From Cupriavidus taiwanensis LMG 19424 (GTDB lineage: Bacteria; Pseudomonadota; Gammaproteobacteria; Burkholderiales; Burkholderiaceae): a DNA stretch of 64,000 nucleotides. How positions within the stretch are numbered: position 1 is the first letter of the stretch; each line of letters begins with the position of its first letter. The notes below the pieces were generated by a model. It saw nothing but the letters and a program-made list of their open reading frames with translations, made no database searches and was not told the origin of the DNA. Below are positions 21,866-33,785 of this stretch, in pieces. Location: assembly GCF_000069785.1 (NCBI RefSeq), contig NC_010530.1, positions 111,001 through 175,000 of the forward strand, written 5' to 3'. Made by a program: the position numbers and the translations under genes.

Positions 21866-24800
21866 TCAGCCTGCCGGTTGCGGCCGGCCGGTTGCTTCGG
21901 CGGGGTGTGCGATTTCGCGCCCGGCGCCGCCCACGACATCGCCCAGCACCTCGAGCAGCCGCTGCGGCGGATACGGCTTGCGCAGCACGGCGACCGCGCC
22001 AAGCCCCGCACGCTGCGCCGGCGTCAGGTCGAGCGCATAGCCGGTGGCGAACACCACGCCCAGCCCCGGATGGCGCGCGCGTGCCGCCAGCGCCAGCTCC
22101 ACGCCGGAGTCCCCGGCCAGCGCCACGTCGGTCAGCAGCACGTCGACCACGTTGCCCGCCAGCATGGCGAGCGCCGCGGCCTCACTGTCCGCTTCCAGCG
22201 CGTGCAGGCCATAGGCGCGCAGGACTTCCGCGGTGCCGGCGCGTACCAGCGCGTCGTCGTCGACGCACAGCACGCACAGCGGCGCGGCAGGCGGCGCCTG
22301 GCCGGCCGGCGTGGCGGGCGGGGCGATCGCTGCGATCGCGGCGCGCTGGCCACGGTTGGCCAGCACGTGGCGCACCTTGCGCGCCAGCGCCTCGTGGGTA
22401 TAAGGCTTGCTGAGCAGCTCGATGCCGGCATCGAGCCGCCCGTCATGCACGATGACGCTGTCGGCGTAGCCCGAGGTGAACAGCACGCCCACGTCCGGCA
22501 ACCGTTCCCGCAGCTTGCGCGCCAGCTCGGTGCTGCGCAGCGGGCCGGGCATCACCACGTCGCTGAACAGCAGGTCTACCGGCACGCCGCGCTCCACGAT
22601 GGCCAGCGCGCTGTGCGCGTCGCGTGCGCGCAGTACGTGATAGCCCAGGCTGGCGAGCATCTCGACCACCGTCGCGCGCACGTCCTCGTCGTCTTCCACC
22701 ACCAGCACGGTCTCGCTGCCGCCGCGCGCGGGGCCGGCGTCCGGTTCGATATCCGGATCCTCGTCCCGGCGCACGCGCGGCAGGAACAGCGTGACCGTGG
22801 TGCCGTGCCCGGGCTCGCTGAAGATCTTCACGTGTCCGTCGGACTGGCGGATGAAGCCATACACCATGCTCAGGCCGAGGCCGGTGCCCTGGCCCTCGGG
22901 CTTGGTGGTGAAGAAGGGCTCGAACACGTGTTCCTGCACCTCCGGCGGCATGCCGACGCCGGTGTCGGTGACCGACAGCAGCACATACTGCATCGGCCCG
23001 GCCCCCGCCGGTTCGTCCGCGGCTTCACCCGGCAGCGCATTGCGCGCCGCGATGGTGAGGCGCCCGTGTCCCTGCATGGCATCGCGGGCGTTGATCGCCA
23101 GGTTCAGCAGCGCGTTCTCGACCTGGAACGGGTCGACCAGCGTGTTCCACAGGTTGGGCGCCACCACGGTTTCGATCTCGATGCCGTCGCCCAGCGCGCG
23201 GCGCAGCATGTCGTCGAGCGTGCGCACCAGCCGGCCCAGGTTGACCACCCGGGGCGCCAGCGGCTGGCGCCGCCCGAACGCCAGCAGTTGCGAAGCCAGC
23301 TTGGCGCCGCGCGCGACGCCGGCCAGCGCGTTGCGCAGGCGCGGCTCGGCGCGGTCATCGCCGGCGAGGTCGCGCGCCAGCAGCTGCAGGTTGCCGCCGA
23401 TGACCTGCAGCAGGTTGTTGAAGTCATGCGCGACGCCGCCGGTCAGGTTGCCGATCGCCTCCATCTTCTGCGCCGTGCGCAGGGCTGCGTCGGCGTGGCG
23501 CAGCGCGGCCTGGGCTTCGCGGTCGACGGTGACGTCGCGGCCCACGCCGTGGATATGGCCGTTGGCCGGGTCCACCGACAGCGTCCAGGCCAGCCAGCGC
23601 AGCGCGCCGTCGGCGCGCTGCTGCCGGCATTCGAAGCGCACCGGCACGCCATCGTGGCGCAGGGCCTCCAGCTGCGCGCTGGCGCCGGCCTGGTCGTCGG
23701 CATAGATGAACGACAGGTACGCACGTCCCAGCACCTGCTGCGGCGCGTGGCCGAGCGTGCGGGTCCACGCCGGGCTGACCCGCTGCAGGCAGCCATCGAA
23801 GCGCGCGACGATGAGCAGGTCTTCGCTCAGTTCCCACAGCCGGTCATGGTCGGCCACGGCTTGCGCGACGCGGCGCTCCAGCGTGGCGTTGAGTTCCTGC
23901 AGGCGGCGCTCGGTGGCTCGGCGCAGTTCAGAGAGGCGCAGGTTGCTGGCCACGCGCGCCAGCAGCTCCCGCGCCGAGAAGGGCTTGACCAGGTAGTCGT
24001 CGGCGCCGCTGCCCAGGCCGCTCACGCGTGCCTCTTCGCCGGCACGGGCTGACAGCAGCAGCACCGGCGTTTCGCGCAGTTCGGCATCGGCGCGCAGCGC
24101 GCGCAACAGGCCAAAGCCGTCCAGGCGCGGCATCATCACGTCCGAGACCACCAGTGCCGGCGCATGCGCGCGCGCCTGCGCCAGCGCCGCCTCGCCGTCG
24201 GCGGCCACGACCACGCGATGGCCGGCGGCGCTCAGCAGGCGGCGCATGTAGTCGCGCAGGTCGTCGTTGTCGTCCGCCACCAGCACCAGCGCGCCGGCAC
24301 CGGCCGCATCGCCGGCTTCGGCCGCCGTGTGCGGGAACGGCACGGCCGGGCGCTGCGTTGCCAGTGCCGTCGCCTGCGGCGGCGGCTCGGCCTGGGGCCA
24401 GCGCAGTGCGGCTTCGACATAGGCGCGCGCCGGCACGCTGCCGGACGCAGGCGCGGCGTCGGCATCGGATGCCTCGACAGTGTCCGCATCCAGGTCCGCG
24501 TCGGCGGCGGCCGGCAGGCGCACGGTGAAGCAGGTGCCCTCGCCGGGCACGCTTTGCACGTCGATCGTGCCGCCTTGCAGCCGCACCAGCTCCTGCACCA
24601 GCGCCAGGCCGATGCCGCTGCCTTCGATGGTGCGGCCCTGGGCGCCTTCCACGCGGTGGAAGCGCTCGAAGATGCGTGGCAGTTCCGCCGCCGGAATGCC
24701 CACGCCGGTGTCGCGCACGGTCAACGCGACGCCGCCGTCGCCGTGCGGCGCGACGGCCACGGTGATGGCGCCGGCGAAGGTGAACTTGAAGGCGTTGGAG

Positions 24801-26302
24801 ACCAGGTTCAGCACGATGGTCTCCCACATGTCGCGGTCCACCGCCACGGGCCGCGCCAGCGGCGGGCAGTCGACCCGCAGCGTGATGCCGGCCGCTTCGA
24901 CGCTCGCGCGGAACAGCGAGGCCAGGTCGGCCGTCAGCGCGGCCACGTTGGTGGGCTGGCGGCGCATCGTGACGCGGCCGGACTCGATTCGCGAAAAATC
25001 CAGCAGCGCATTGACCAGCTTCAGCAGGCGCAGCCCGTTGCGATGCGTCATTTCCAGCATGGCGCGGTCTTCGCCGGGGCTCGCGCGGCGTACCAGGTCT
25101 TCCAGCGGGCCCAGCATCAGCGTCAGCGGTGTGCGGAACTCATGGCTGATATTGGAGAAGAACGCGGTCTTGGCCCGGTCGATCTCGGCCAGTGCCTCGG
25201 CGCGCTTGCGCTCTGCCTCGTAGGCCAGCGCCGACTGCATGGCGGCGCCGATCTGCCCGGCCGCCAGCGACAGGAAGCTGCGGTAGCGCGCATCGAACAG
25301 ACGGAACGGGTTCAGCCCCACCACCAGCACGCCGCGATGCGATGCGCTGCCCGAGGGCGCCACCTCGATCACGGCCGCCGACGAAGGCGGCACGCCCCAT
25401 GCGCCGCCCGGCAGCGGCACGGCGAAGCGCGAGGCCAGGTCGTCAAGCAGGACCGTCTGCTGCTGCGCCAGCACTTCGGCCACGGGCCACGGCCACTGCG
25501 CGTCCAGCGCGATGTGCGCAGGCGCACCCGGGTGGGCGTCATCGATGCCGATGGCGCCGGCGCGCTGCAGCGTGGCGGCGCCGGGCTCGGCCATGTACAG
25601 CAGTGCGAACACGATATCGCGCGGGTCCGACGCCAGCGCCGCCATGGCGCGCTCGCACGCGTCGCGCCAGGCGCGCGCCTCGCTGGCCGTAGCCGCCACG
25701 TCGCGCAGCACGTTTAGCTGGCGCTCAGCCAGCACGCGCTCGGTGTCGTCGCTGTTGGCGCAGATGATGCCGCCGGTGCCGCCATGGTCATTCGGCACCG
25801 GGCTGTAGGAGAAGGTGTAGTAGGTCTCCTCCGGGTAGCCGTTGCGCTCCATGATCAGCAGCTTCTGCTCGACGAAGGTGCCCTCGCTGCCGGTCATCGC
25901 GGTGGCCAGCAGCGGGCCGATCTCGGGCCAGATCTCGCGCCAGACCACGGAGGTGGGCTGGCCGAGCGCGCCGGGATGCTTGCCGCCGATGATTGATTTG
26001 TAAGCGTCGTTGTAGAAGAAATGCAAGGCATCGCCCCAGCCGATCCAGATGGGCTGGCGCGAGGTCAGCATGATGCGGATCGCCGTCTTGAGGCTGTGCG
26101 GCCAGCCTTGCGGCGGCCCCAGCGGCGTGGCGTTCCAGTCGAAGGCGCGCATCAGCGCGCCCATTTCGCCGCCGCCGGCAAGACAGCCCGGCATGTCGGC
26201 GGCAGGGACGGGGGCTGCGCTGGGGCCCGTGGCGGATCCAGCGCGGGACGGCGGGGATGGCGGAGATGGCAAGGGCGTCATGCTGGCGGCGGGTGTCCTC
26301 AT
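21866..26302 (-). CDS. Hybrid sensor histidine kinase with two kinase cores and three receivers
   Basis: This protein is 1478 residues from ATG 26302, which has AGAGAGGACC upstream (26320 is an alternative). Approximate order: PAS-like sensor 50-195, GAF-like 200-365, HisKA/HATPase core 1 (H-box NISHEFRTPLT, His 387; G-boxes DTGVGIP and GSGIGLAL), receiver 1 (Asp 721, SDVMMPRLDG), PAS 815-930, HisKA/HATPase core 2 (GGVAHDFNNLLQVIGG, His 959; DTGVGMP, GTGLGLS), receiver 2 (Asp 1248) and receiver 3 (Asp 1392). No transmembrane helix is evident, so it is cytoplasmic. The two cores belong to different H-box types, which suggests fusion of two hybrid kinases. There is no output domain; a partner regulator such as the one at 29581 is possible. 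Confidence 0.9.
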   Translation of the reverse strand: MRTPAASMTPLPSPPSPPSRAGSATGPSAAPVPAADMPGCLAGGGEMGALMRAFDWNATPLGPPQGWPHSLKTAIRIMLTSRQPIWIGWGDALHFFYNDAYKSIIGGKHPGALGQPTSVVWREIWPEIGPLLATAMTGSEGTFVEQKLLIMERNGYPEETYYTFSYSPVPNDHGGTGGIICANSDDTERVLAERQLNVLRDVAATASEARAWRDACERAMAALASDPRDIVFALLYMAEPGAATLQRAGAIGIDDAHPGAPAHIALDAQWPWPVAEVLAQQQTVLLDDLASRFAVPLPGGAWGVPPSSAAVIEVAPSGSASHRGVLVVGLNPFRLFDARYRSFLSLAAGQIGAAMQSALAYEAERKRAEALAEIDRAKTAFFSNISHEFRTPLTLMLGPLEDLVRRASPGEDRAMLEMTHRNGLRLLKLVNALLDFSRIESGRVTMRRQPTNVAALTADLASLFRASVEAAGITLRVDCPPLARPVAVDRDMWETIVLNLVSNAFKFTFAGAITVAVAPHGDGGVALTVRDTGVGIPAAELPRIFERFHRVEGAQGRTIEGSGIGLALVQELVRLQGGTIDVQSVPGEGTCFTVRLPAAADADLDADTVEASDADAAPASGSVPARAYVEAALRWPQAEPPPQATALATQRPAVPFPHTAAEAGDAAGAGALVLVADDNDDLRDYMRRLLSAAGHRVVVAADGEAALAQARAHAPALVVSDVMMPRLDGFGLLRALRADAELRETPVLLLSARAGEEARVSGLGSGADDYLVKPFSARELLARVASNLRLSELRRATERRLQELNATLERRVAQAVADHDRLWELSEDLLIVARFDGCLQRVSPAWTRTLGHAPQQVLGRAYLSFIYADDQAGASAQLEALRHDGVPVRFECRQQRADGALRWLAWTLSVDPANGHIHGVGRDVTVDREAQAALRHADAALRTAQKMEAIGNLTGGVAHDFNNLLQVIGGNLQLLARDLAGDDRAEPRLRNALAGVARGAKLASQLLAFGRRQPLAPRVVNLGRLVRTLDDMLRRALGDGIEIETVVAPNLWNTLVDPFQVENALLNLAINARDAMQGHGRLTIAARNALPGEAADEPAGAGPMQYVLLSVTDTGVGMPPEVQEHVFEPFFTTKPEGQGTGLGLSMVYGFIRQSDGHVKIFSEPGHGTTVTLFLPRVRRDEDPDIEPDAGPARGGSETVLVVEDDEDVRATVVEMLASLGYHVLRARDAHSALAIVERGVPVDLLFSDVVMPGPLRSTELARKLRERLPDVGVLFTSGYADSVIVHDGRLDAGIELLSKPYTHEALARKVRHVLANRGQRAAIAAIAPPATPAGQAPPAAPLCVLCVDDDALVRAGTAEVLRAYGLHALEADSEAAALAMLAGNVVDVLLTDVALAGDSGVELALAARARHPGLGVVFATGYALDLTPAQRAGLGAVAVLRKPYPPQRLLEVLGDVVGGAGREIAHPAEATGRPQPAG

Positions 26303-26448
26303 GGTCCTCTCTCGGGGCACGCCGGCCCCGGCGTTCGGCCCGCGCGTCTTGGCAGACTTTGCCTAGCGTTGCCGTGCAATGCAAGCGGGCCGCGAGGCGC
26401 CTGATCCGGCGCATTCGCGGCCCTTGCGCGCAGCGTGCTGCAAGCGGA

Positions 26449-26874
26449 TTACAGCGGCGGCGAGACCCAGTACGGGTCGCGCCCGTAGTACTCGTGCAGC
26501 GACTTGCCCCACTGCGGGTCGGCCATGCTCGGCCAGCTGTCCTTGTTGAAGCCCGGCGCGGACTTGATCCGGTCCGCCGTCACGGCGATCCGGAAGCACT
26601 TTTCGTCGGTGTCCATGACCAGCGCGTTCCACGGGATGGCATGCAGCGTGTCGCCAATGCCGAGGAAGCCGCCGGTGGTCAGCACCGCATAGGCAATGCG
26701 GCCGTGCGGCACATCCAGCATGATCTCCGAGATCTTGCCGACATGCTCGCCGTCGGACGAATACGCCTTGGTGCCGTCCAGGCTGGAAGCCGCCATCACT
26801 TCCGGGCCCGGGCCTTCACCCACGCCGGAACCGACGATGGCTGCGCCTTGACTGCTGGGAGGTTGGGTTTGCAT
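26449..26874 (-). CDS. PRC-barrel domain protein
   Basis: This 141-residue protein starts at ATG 26874 behind AAGGAG. Residues 25-110 form a PRC-barrel (ASSLDGTKAYSSDGEHVGKI, then IMLDVPHGRIAYAVLTTGG and DTLHAIPWNAL), followed by a stress-protein-like tail with KSAPGFNKDSWPSMADP and a final YYGRDPYW. Such proteins are common in soil Proteobacteria and often stress-induced; a molecular function is not known. It follows fusA on the same strand with a 291-base gap and precedes the hybrid kinase by 146 bases, so operon membership is uncertain. Confidence 0.85.
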   Translation of the reverse strand: MQTQPPSSQGAAIVGSGVGEGPGPEVMAASSLDGTKAYSSDGEHVGKISEIMLDVPHGRIAYAVLTTGGFLGIGDTLHAIPWNALVMDTDEKCFRIAVTADRIKSAPGFNKDSWPSMADPQWGKSLHEYYGRDPYWVSPPL

Positions 26875-27086
26875 GCTGTGCTCCTTGTCGCGAGACGGTG
26901 GAATGCTTGGCGTGCGCAATGACCATGCCTGCGCCGCTTTGGCACGGTTTCCACGTGGATCGCCGCGCGGCGGGGCCTGCTGCCGCCCGGGCAGCGGTAA
27001 TTCTTTCGCGCGGCTTGAAAAAACAACGCATCCGCACTGGCGCCGCGGGGGTGTCGCCAGCCTGCGGCAGCGGGATTGGGACGAGC

Positions 27087-27111
27087 GGGGGGGGGGTGGG
27101 GTGGGGTGGGG
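27087..27111 (+). repeat. G-rich run, potential G-quadruplex
   Basis: The plus strand reads G10-T-G4-T-G4-T-G4. It lies 55 bases past the fusA stop on the template strand of the leftward transcript, where it could stall RNA polymerase. Confidence 0.8.
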
Positions 27112-27165
27112 AAAGGGCCGGCGCGTCATTGAAGGGCGCGACAAGCCGGCCCGGGGCGGACCGCC

Positions 27166-29286
<2,121 letters not shown>

Positions 29287-29580
29287 GGATGAAACACGCC
29301 CGAATAGAGTAGCACCACTGGCCGCTCTGCGTTGCCCCTGCTGCGGGCAGGGACAGGCACCAGCGGACGGCCCCGGCGGGGGTCCCTGGCGCGCCGCCGC
29401 GCGTCTGAGGCCGGCCTAGGATTTTCGCCGCAAGCGATGCGGATTCCTCCCATCCTGTGCGCGCTTGCCGCTCCCTATACTGGCGTGGCATCGCGTACCG
29501 GCGTGCGCCATTCCTGCTTCCCTTTTCCTGTCCCGGGATGCTGCCTGAGCCGATGCCTGCCTCGAACCTCGGACCCGCGC

Positions 29581-30210
29581 ATGACAACCATCCTGATCGT
29601 TGACGACCATCCGGCGATGCGGCTGGTGCTTCGGCACCATCTGTCGCAACTGCTTGGCGTCGACGAGGTGATCGAGGCCGACAACGGGCAATGCGCCATC
29701 GAGACGGTACGCACGCGCATGCCGGACCTGGTGCTGCTGGACCTCGACATCCCGCGCTCGAGCGGGCTCGACGTGGCGCCGCGCCTGCGTGCGATCCACC
29801 CGCAGGTGCGCATCCTGGTCGTGACGGCGCTGGACCCGGCCGTGTTCGTCAGCCGCTCGTGGCAGGCCGGCGCGCAGGGCTTCGTCAGCAAGACCCAGGA
29901 CATCAAGGAAATCCTGCGCGCGGTCGAGGCGGTGCTGGCCGGCTATACCGTGTTCCCGGTGCTGGGCCGCGGCGGCGCGCCGCGCCAGTCGATGTCGGCC
30001 GATGACGAGATGCTGCGGCGCCTGTCCGACAAGGAACTGGTGGTGCTGCAAATGCTGGCGCGCGGCATGTCGTACAAGGCCATCAGCGAAAGCCTCTTTA
30101 TCAGCAACAAGACCGTCAGCAGCTACAAGGCCCGCATCATGAACAAGCTGCAGGTGTCGTCGCTGGTCGAACTGGTCGACTTCGCGCGCCGCTGCCGGCT
30201 CACGCCGTGA
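29581..30210 (+). CDS. LuxR/NarL-type response regulator (orphan)
   Basis: This 209-residue protein starts at ATG 29581; upstream frame extension is unlike the family. The receiver domain has VDDHP (residues 7-11), phosphorylation site Asp 54 (LLDLDIP), Thr 82 and Lys 104 (FVSKTQD). The C-terminal LuxR HTH is at about 148-200 (LSDKELVVLQMLARGMSYKAI, ISNKTVSSYKARIMNKLQV). No sensor kinase is adjacent; the nearest is the hybrid kinase ending at 26302, about 3.3 kb away beyond fusA. Its targets are unknown. It belongs to the EvgA/BvgA-like subgroup by overall layout. Confidence 0.9.
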   Translation: MTTILIVDDHPAMRLVLRHHLSQLLGVDEVIEADNGQCAIETVRTRMPDLVLLDLDIPRSSGLDVAPRLRAIHPQVRILVVTALDPAVFVSRSWQAGAQGFVSKTQDIKEILRAVEAVLAGYTVFPVLGRGGAPRQSMSADDEMLRRLSDKELVVLQMLARGMSYKAISESLFISNKTVSSYKARIMNKLQVSSLVELVDFARRCRLTP

Positions 30211-30237
30211 GGGGCCGCGCTGGCGTCTCCATCATTA

Positions 30238-30250
30238 GACATCGTATGAC
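30238..30250. promoter_or_regulatory. Operator copy 1 of the glucarate regulator (GaCATCGTATGAC)
   Basis: The core matches the consensus GTCATCGTATGAC at 12 of 13 positions. It lies 3' of the regulator gene (which ends at 30286) and just past the response-regulator stop, where it would not control an obvious promoter. Confidence 0.55.
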
Positions 30251-30285
30251 TTGGCTGCGCATGCACCCGGCATGCGCGCCCCGCT

Positions 30286-31059
30286 TCAGCCCTGCGGGCT
30301 GGCCGAGCCCGAGGCCTTGCGCAGCCGCTCGCGGCTGTTGGTCAGGTGCATGCGCATGGCGGCCTTGGCGGCGTCGGGGTCGCGGCGTTCGATCGCGTCG
30401 TAGATGTTCTCGTGCTCGATGCTGACCCGCTCCAGGTACTGCACGCGCTCCGGCGTGTTGACGTGCAGGCGGCTGCGCGGGATCACCATGGTGCCGAGGT
30501 GCCCCATCAGGTCAGTGAAATAGCGGTTGCCGGTGGCGCGGGCGATGGCCAGGTGGAAGGCGAAGTCGCTTTCCACGGCGTCGTTGCCGGCGTCGGCGCC
30601 GTGCTTGAGTTCATCGAGCGCCTGGCGCATCGCCGCCAGCTGCGCATCGGTGCGGCGCGCGGCGGCCAGGCCGGCGGCCTCGGCTTCCACGCTGACGCGG
30701 AATTCCAGCATCGCCATCACATCCATCGCCGTGCCCAGCGCATCCGGCCCGATCCGGAATGGCGACGGCGCCTCGGCGGGGCGTTCCAGCACGAACGTGC
30801 CGATGCCGTGGCGTGTCTCCACCAGGCCACTGGCCTGCAGCCGCGACAGCGCCTCGCGCACCACGGTGCGGCTGACGCCCATGGTGGCCATGATCTCGGA
30901 TTCGGTGGGCAGCTTGTCGCCGGGCTTGAGCTGGCCCTGGCGAATGTCTTCGCCGAGGGCTTGTACGACTTCCTCGGCAAGCGTGCGGCCGCGGCGGCGC
31001 AACGGGGCAGGGCTGGAGGTTGGGCTGGAACTCGGCGCGAGAGGCTGGGCGTTCGGCAT
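30286..31059 (-). CDS. FadR-type GntR-family regulator of the D-glucarate genes
   Basis: This 257-residue protein has an N-terminal GntR winged helix (GRTLAEEVVQALGEDIRQGQLKPGDKLPTESEIMATMGVSRTVVREALSRLQASGLVETRHGIGTFV abbreviated: motifs LPTESEIM, VSRTVVREALSRL, GIGTFV) and a C-terminal FCD domain (EFRVSVEAEAAGLAA, FHLAIARATGNRYF, EHENIYDAIERRD), whose His/Asp residues bind a carboxylate or metal ligand. It is divergent from gudD, and three copies of a 13-base FadR-like operator lie at 30238, 31136 and 37572. It probably represses the locus until a sugar acid binds. Confidence 0.88.
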   Translation of the reverse strand: MPNAQPLAPSSSPTSSPAPLRRRGRTLAEEVVQALGEDIRQGQLKPGDKLPTESEIMATMGVSRTVVREALSRLQASGLVETRHGIGTFVLERPAEAPSPFRIGPDALGTAMDVMAMLEFRVSVEAEAAGLAAARRTDAQLAAMRQALDELKHGADAGNDAVESDFAFHLAIARATGNRYFTDLMGHLGTMVIPRSRLHVNTPERVQYLERVSIEHENIYDAIERRDPDAAKAAMRMHLTNSRERLRKASGSASPQG

Positions 31060-31096
31060 GGCGGCTAGGTACGGATACGGGCGGGGTTTCCCGGAC

Positions 31097-31126
31097 TTGA
31101 CCGGTCCGAGATGGCCTCATTATACT
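31097..31126 (+). promoter_or_regulatory. gudD sigma-70-like promoter
   Basis: TTGACC (31097-31102), an 18-base spacer and TATACT (31121-31126). The operator at 31129-31155 begins two bases after the -10 element, so bound repressor would block initiation. Confidence 0.6.
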
Positions 31127-31128
31127 GG

Positions 31129-31155
31129 GTTATCAGTCATACGATGACAGATAAC
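31129..31155. promoter_or_regulatory. Operator copy 2, 27-base near-palindrome upstream of gudD
   Basis: Outer arms GTTATC / GATAAC flank the core GTCATACGATGAC (31136-31148), whose reverse complement is GTCATCGTATGAC. It lies between the divergent regulator and gudD genes. Confidence 0.75.
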
Positions 31156-31221
31156 ATACGCAACACCAAAGCCCCGGGTGGACGATCGTACGCCCCAAGC
31201 AATGCCGGAGACATTCCCGAG

Positions 31222-32577
31222 ATGACCCCTTCCGCCGCTCCCATGGCGCCCGCCCACACCCCGGTCGTGACCGAACTGACCGTGGTGCCCGTTGCCGGGC
31301 ACGACAGCATGCTGATGAACCTGTCCGGCGCCCATGGCCCGTACTTCACGCGCAATATCGTGATCTTGCGCGACAGCGCCGGCCATACCGGCGTCGGCGA
31401 AGTGCCGGGCGGCGAAGGCATCCGCCAGACGCTGGAAGACGCGCGCCCGCTGCTGGTGGGCCAGCCCATCGGCCAGTACCAGGCCATGCTGAACCGCGTG
31501 CGCGCGGAATTTGCCGGCCGCGATGCCGGTGGCCGCGGCCTGCAGACCTTCGACCTGCGCATCACCATCCACGCCGTCACGGCGCTGGAGGCGGCGCTGC
31601 TCGACCTGCTCGGCCAGCACCTCGAGGTGCCGGTGGCGGCGCTGCTGGGCGAAGGCCAGCAGCGCGACGCCGTGGAGATGCTGGGCTACCTGTTCTATAT
31701 CGGCGACCGTCAGCGCACCACGCTCGACTACCGCACCGAGCCGGACGCGGACAACGCGTGGTTCCGCGTGCGCAATGAAGCGGCGATGACGCCGGAGGCC
31801 GTAGTGCGCCTGGCCGAAGCGGCGTACGAGCGCTATGGCTTCAATGACTTCAAGCTCAAGGGCGGCGTGCTGCGCGGCGACGAAGAGATGGAAGCGATCC
31901 TGGCGCTGGCCGAGCGCTTCCCCAGGGCGCGCATCACGCTGGATCCCAACGGGGCCTGGTCGCTGGCGGAAGCGGTGCGCCTGTGCCGCGACAAGCGCGG
32001 CGTGCTGGCCTATGCCGAAGACCCGTGCGGCGCCGAAGACGGTTACTCGGGCCGCGAAATCATGGCCGAATTCCGCACCGCCACCGGCCTGCCCACCGCC
32101 ACCAACATGATTGCCACCGACTGGCGCCAGATGGGGCACGCGGTGCGGCTGCAGTCGGTCGACATCCCGCTGGCCGACCCGCATTTCTGGACCATGCAAG
32201 GCTCGGTGCGCGTCGCCCAGATGTGTGCCGAGTGGGGCCTGACCTGGGGCTCGCACTCGAACAATCACTTCGATATCTCGCTGGCGATGTTCACGCACGT
32301 GGCAGCCGCCGCGCCAGGGCGCGTCACCGCGATCGACACGCACTGGATCTGGCAGGACGGCGAACACCTGACCCGCAACCCGCTGAAGATCGAGGGTGGG
32401 CTGGTGCAGGTGCCCAGGACTCCGGGGCTGGGCGTCGAGCTCGACCCGGATGCGCTGGCGCGCGCGCACGAGCTGTACCAGCGCAAGGGCCTGGGCGCGC
32501 GCGACGATGCCGCGGCGATGCAGTTCCTGATCCCGGGCTGGCAGTTCAACAACAAGGCGCCGTGCATGGTGCGCTGA
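31222..32577 (+). CDS. gudD: D-glucarate dehydratase (enolase superfamily)
   Basis: This 451-residue protein starts at ATG 31222 behind CCGGAGAC. It keeps the GlucD active-site set: KLK (residues 211-213), Asp 241 in TLDPNGAW, Glu 266 in AEDPCG, Asn 295 in [11 protein letters not shown], His 349 in SHSNNHFD and Asp 372 in IDTHWIWQ. The reaction is D-glucarate (or L-idarate) to 5-keto-4-deoxy-D-glucarate with loss of water. The product feeds the kdgD and dehydrogenase genes at 36578 and 34936 on the opposite strand. It probably forms an operon with the two Bug genes that follow. Confidence 0.93.
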   Translation: MTPSAAPMAPAHTPVVTELTVVPVAGHDSMLMNLSGAHGPYFTRNIVILRDSAGHTGVGEVPGGEGIRQTLEDARPLLVGQPIGQYQAMLNRVRAEFAGRDAGGRGLQTFDLRITIHAVTALEAALLDLLGQHLEVPVAALLGEGQQRDAVEMLGYLFYIGDRQRTTLDYRTEPDADNAWFRVRNEAAMTPEAVVRLAEAAYERYGFNDFKLKGGVLRGDEEMEAILALAERFPRARITLDPNGAWSLAEAVRLCRDKRGVLAYAEDPCGAEDGYSGREIMAEFRTATGLPTATNMIATDWRQMGHAVRLQSVDIPLADPHFWTMQGSVRVAQMCAEWGLTWGSHSNNHFDISLAMFTHVAAAAPGRVTAIDTHWIWQDGEHLTRNPLKIEGGLVQVPRTPGLGVELDPDALARAHELYQRKGLGARDDAAAMQFLIPGWQFNNKAPCMVR

Positions 32578-32660
32578 CGCGCCGCCGCGACGATGCCGAT
32601 GGCCGTTGCCTGAACCCAGCGCGGCGGGCCTCTCTCACCAAAACACAGCAGGAGACAACG

Positions 32661-33683
32661 ATGCACACCTTCCAACGCCAGGCCGCCCCGCGCCTGCACC
32701 ACTGGCTGCGCGCCTTCGCGCTCGGCTCGCTCGCCGCGGTCGCGGCGCTGACCTTCAGCACCCCTGCCGGCGCCGCGGCGCAGGACTGGCCGCAACGTCC
32801 GGTATCGGTGGTGGTGCCGTTCCCGCCGGGCGGCTCCAGCGACGCCATCGCGCGCATGCTGACCGTGCCGCTCAACGAGAAGCTGGGCCAGCCGTTCGTG
32901 ATCGACAACCGCCCCGGCGCGACCGGCGCCATCGGCGCCACCTACGTGAAGCGCGCGCCGGCCGACGGCTACACCATGATGGTGGCGTCGATCGGCGTCT
33001 ATGCGGTGAATCCGTTCCTGCAGAAGAACCTGGCCTATGACCCGGCCAAGGACTTCGACCTGCTGACCGTTGCGGTGCGCGCGCCCAATGTGCTGGTGGC
33101 CAACCCGCAGTTCCCGGCGAACACGCTGGCGGAACTCGTGGCCTACATGAAGAAGAATCCGGGCAAGGTCAGCTTTGCCTCGTCCGGCGCCGGTTCGTCC
33201 GATCACCTGACCGCGGCGCTGTTCTGGCAGAAGAGCGGCACCGACGGCCTGCATGTGCCGTACAAGGGCGGCGGTCCGGCCATCTCCGATCTGCTGGCCG
33301 GGCAGGTTGACGTGTCGTTCCAGAACGTCAACGCGGTGCTGCAGCATATCCGTGCCGGCAAGCTCAAGGCGATGGCGGTGACTTCCGACAAGCGATCGCC
33401 GGTGCTGCCCAATGTGCCCACCATGGCCGAGGCCGGCGTCAAGGATGTCGAGGTCTACTCGTGGCAGGGCGTGGCCGCGCCGCGCGGCCTGCCGCCGGAG
33501 ATCAAGAGCCGCCTGCACGGTGCGCTGGTGTCGTCGCTGAACGATCCGAAGATGCGCCAGAAGCTGTCCGAGAGCGGCTTCGAGGTGGTGGCCAACACTC
33601 CCGAGCAGTTCAACCAGTTCGAGGCGCAGGAGCTGCAGCGCTGGAAGACCGTGATCGAGAAGGGCAAGATCGCGCTGGACTGA
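32661..33683 (+). CDS. Bug-family solute-binding protein, Sec-exported (glucarate locus)
   Basis: This 340-residue protein starts at ATG 32661 with GGAGAC upstream. A long signal peptide (about 40 residues, ending STPAGAAA-QDW) precedes a Bug fold: RPVSVVVPFPPGGSSDAIARM, DNRPGATG, and VPYKGGGPAISDLLAGQVD, with the usual ligand loops. It should bind an aldarate or related acid in the periplasm. It is 83 bases after gudD and 102 bases before a second Bug gene. No TctAB permease is in the window. Confidence 0.93.
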   Translation: MHTFQRQAAPRLHHWLRAFALGSLAAVAALTFSTPAGAAAQDWPQRPVSVVVPFPPGGSSDAIARMLTVPLNEKLGQPFVIDNRPGATGAIGATYVKRAPADGYTMMVASIGVYAVNPFLQKNLAYDPAKDFDLLTVAVRAPNVLVANPQFPANTLAELVAYMKKNPGKVSFASSGAGSSDHLTAALFWQKSGTDGLHVPYKGGGPAISDLLAGQVDVSFQNVNAVLQHIRAGKLKAMAVTSDKRSPVLPNVPTMAEAGVKDVEVYSWQGVAAPRGLPPEIKSRLHGALVSSLNDPKMRQKLSESGFEVVANTPEQFNQFEAQELQRWKTVIEKGKIALD

Positions 33684-33785
33684 TCGCCGCCGCATAAGAC
33701 CCCATACCAAAGCAAAGCACCGACCGCGCCGGCCCAGCACTGCATCGTGCCGCGCCGGCGCGCGCCTTCGACAGGAGACCCCAGC

